Below are positions 34,363 through 35,477 of a DNA stretch of 35,477 bases, piece after piece. The stretch is from Tetragenococcus solitarius NBRC 100494 (GTDB lineage: Bacteria; Bacillota; Bacilli; Lactobacillales; Enterococcaceae). The stretch spans positions 1 to 35,477 of the forward strand of contig NZ_BCPY01000025.1 in assembly GCF_001544195.1 (NCBI RefSeq). The letters are read 5' to 3'. The notes under the pieces were generated by a model. It was not told where the DNA came from. It was given only the letters and a program-made list of their open reading frames with translations, and ran no database searches. A program made the position numbers and the translations under genes. Position 1 is the stretch's first letter. Each line of letters starts with the position of its first letter.

Positions 34363-35292
34363 TTATTCTTCCACATAATTATCAACTTCGATAGTATCTG
34401 TATCGCCTTTTTCAGCTGCATTTACTAATTGTTCAGCATAAAGAACAAAGGTTTCAGAACTATGAGTTGCTCCAGAAACGGCTTCAACATCACCGGGAGC
34501 AGCATCTTCTTCACCCATCGTTTTTACCAATTCATCATTTAAGGTATCAATATATTCATCTGGACCTACACCGGATTCATCTTCCATCGCTTTATTGTAT
34601 TCTTCATCATCTTTTTTCGAATTACCATCTTCATCTACATTATCGAAATCAGATTTAGTAATCTTACCATCTTCTACTTCAATGGAAAATACCGTGCGAT
34701 AACCATTACTATAGTTCTTTTCCTCTAAAGTATAGGTACCATCTTGCAATTCAGCCCCGTTATCGATTTCAATTTCATCAGTATTTCCTTCTTGAGCTGC
34801 TTGGACTAATTGTTGTGCATAATTTTGGAAAGAATGAGAACTGTGAGTCGCTCCTGAGACTACTTCAACACTTTCTGGATTTTGTTCATCTTCAAGTTCT
34901 TTATTTAACTGTGGAATAAACTCTTCAGGAGAAACCCCCGATTCGTCTTTCATATTTTCATTATATTCCTTATCATCTTGTTTTGAATCTCCATCTGAAT
35001 TGACATAATCATAATTTGATTCTGTGATCTCACCATCTTTTGTCTTAATCGAAAATTCAACATGATAACCGTTATTGTCATTTAATTCTTTTAATGAATA
35101 AGTACCATCTTGCAATGAAGCACCTGAGACAGCTTCTGTATCTTCAGAAGACTCTGTTGATTCCTCAGCAGTAGTAGATTGTGAAGCATTTCCATTATCT
35201 TCACCGTTTTCACTATCAGCTGAACATGCACCTAAAATAAGTGTAGAAAACGCCAACGCAGCAACACCCGTCATAAACTTACTTGATTTCAT
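34363..35292 (-). CDS. pplA: PplA-like lipoprotein with two FMN-binding domains
   Basis: This is an extracellular electron-carrier lipoprotein of 309 residues. The start at 35292 follows AAGGTGG (11 bases); upstream in-frame codons to 35403 lie before the promoter region and are rejected. The signal peptide (22 residues, LILGAC lipobox with C23) is followed by a low-complexity S/T/E/D linker. Two FMN-binding repeats (about 60-165 and 185-295) follow, each ending in SGATHSS; the threonines T149 and T276 are the expected sites of FMN attachment by FmnB. It closely matches the layout of Listeria PplA and of the enterococcal cAD1 pheromone precursor, which is a lipoprotein of the same family and about the same length. 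A terminator follows the stop. Confidence 0.92.
   Translation of the reverse strand: MKSSKFMTGVAALAFSTLILGACSADSENGEDNGNASQSTTAEESTESSEDTEAVSGASLQDGTYSLKELNDNNGYHVEFSIKTKDGEITESNYDYVNSDGDSKQDDKEYNENMKDESGVSPEEFIPQLNKELEDEQNPESVEVVSGATHSSHSFQNYAQQLVQAAQEGNTDEIEIDNGAELQDGTYTLEEKNYSNGYRTVFSIEVEDGKITKSDFDNVDEDGNSKKDDEEYNKAMEDESGVGPDEYIDTLNDELVKTMGEEDAAPGDVEAVSGATHSSETFVLYAEQLVNAAEKGDTDTIEVDNYVEE
34400..35120 (-). repeat. Tandem FMN-domain repeat within pplA
   Basis: Two copies of a domain about 105-110 residues long (period about 127) are found in pplA, starting at LQDGTY (first copy near 35116, second near 34752) and ending in VSGATHSS (T149 and T276). Shared blocks include NGY, SDGD/DEDG, ESGV and EYN. 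This is an ancient duplication, not a recent DNA repeat. Confidence 0.85.
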
Positions 35293-35323
35293 TTTTGTAC
35301 CCACCTTACCCTTATTATTTTTT

Positions 35324-35341
35324 TCACAAAGAAGTTTGTGA
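35324..35341. promoter_or_regulatory. Dyad in the pplA leader
   Basis: TCACAAA-GAAG-TTTGTGA is a perfect 7-bp inverted repeat around a 4-base spacer. It starts a few bases after the predicted pplA transcription start. The half-sites resemble TGTGA/TCACA redox- or CRP-type boxes, but the spacing does not match known Rex or FNR sites. It could also be an RNA hairpin. Confidence 0.45.
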
Positions 35342-35351
35342 TTCACATAAC

Positions 35352-35379
35352 ATTTTATATTAATTTTCAAATAAGTCAA
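35352..35379 (-). promoter_or_regulatory. pplA promoter
   Basis: On the minus strand, -35 TTGACT (35379-35374) and -10 TAAAAT (35357-35352) are separated by 16 bases. Transcription would start near 35345, about 52 bases before the ATG at 35292, and pplA is therefore the first gene of its unit. Confidence 0.7.
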
Positions 35380-35477
35380 CCTTTTCCTTAAAAAACTCTG
35401 CAAAAATATTCTTAGTTAAGAAAATAAATCGGAAAAAATACGAATTTTTTTTGTGAAATTTTTAAAAAAGTTTAGAC

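Noticed and set aside
1-35477. CRISPR arrays, tRNA/rRNA genes, insertion sequences, prophage or attachment sites
   Set aside because: No regularly spaced repeats, no transposase or integrase frames, and no tRNA-like folds were seen anywhere in the window.

Overview
The window looks like chromosomal DNA of a low-GC lactic acid bacterium of the Enterococcaceae (Enterococcus, Tetragenococcus or a close relative). The basis is the enterococcal-type RpoB and RpoC (about 1205 and 1219 residues, both with TTG starts), the PTS-centred sugar metabolism, a T-box in front of luxS, and a 309-residue lipoprotein with two FMN domains related to the enterococcal cAD1 pheromone precursor. The acidic tails of RpoB and of that lipoprotein would fit a salt-tolerant genus such as Tetragenococcus, but this is only a hint. 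I see no rRNA, tRNA, CRISPR array, insertion sequence or prophage.

Layout. 129-1367 (+): a PAP2 phosphatase and the tRNA methyltransferase mnmM. 1428-6737 (-): a galactitol-type PTS operon read gatB, gatC, a zinc dehydrogenase, a PRD-containing regulator and gatA, from a promoter with an overlapping CcpA-type site. 7092-8153 (-): a macro-domain hydrolase and a DJ-1/PfpI stress protein. 8331-8792 (+): a small membrane protein of unknown function. 8904-10439 (-): an ABC-F ATPase. 10711-11970 (-): luxS and a short-chain dehydrogenase behind a T-box riboswitch, probably methionine-specific.

12462-18393 (+): a five-gene glycoside cassette (PTS IIC, LacI regulator, GH29 alpha-L-fucosidase, GH1 glycosidase, ROK kinase). 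Its promoter carries a 30-bp perfect palindrome. 18416-21900 (-): response regulator, ABC ATPase, permease and histidine kinase, like antimicrobial-peptide immunity or stress modules. 21989-23115 (-): a MetE-like (YxjG/YxjH) methionine synthase gene broken by one missing base in an A6 run. 23341-30746 (-): rpoB-rpoC with a terminator-like hairpin between them. 31107-32066 (+): birA.

32111-35292 (-): pplA, fmnB and a UbiA prenyltransferase. These match three components of the flavin-based extracellular electron transfer (EET) system described in Listeria. The prenyltransferase makes a quinone, ApbE/FmnB attaches FMN covalently, and PplA carries FMN on two tandem domains outside the membrane. 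Its cleaved signal peptide is also a plausible pheromone-like peptide source. The NADH dehydrogenase, EetA and EetB parts are not in this window.

The main points for follow-up are the fucosidase/GH1/PTS cassette with its unusual GH1 phosphate site, the pplA locus with its candidate peptide and regulatory dyads, the T-box on luxS, and the frameshifted methionine synthase.
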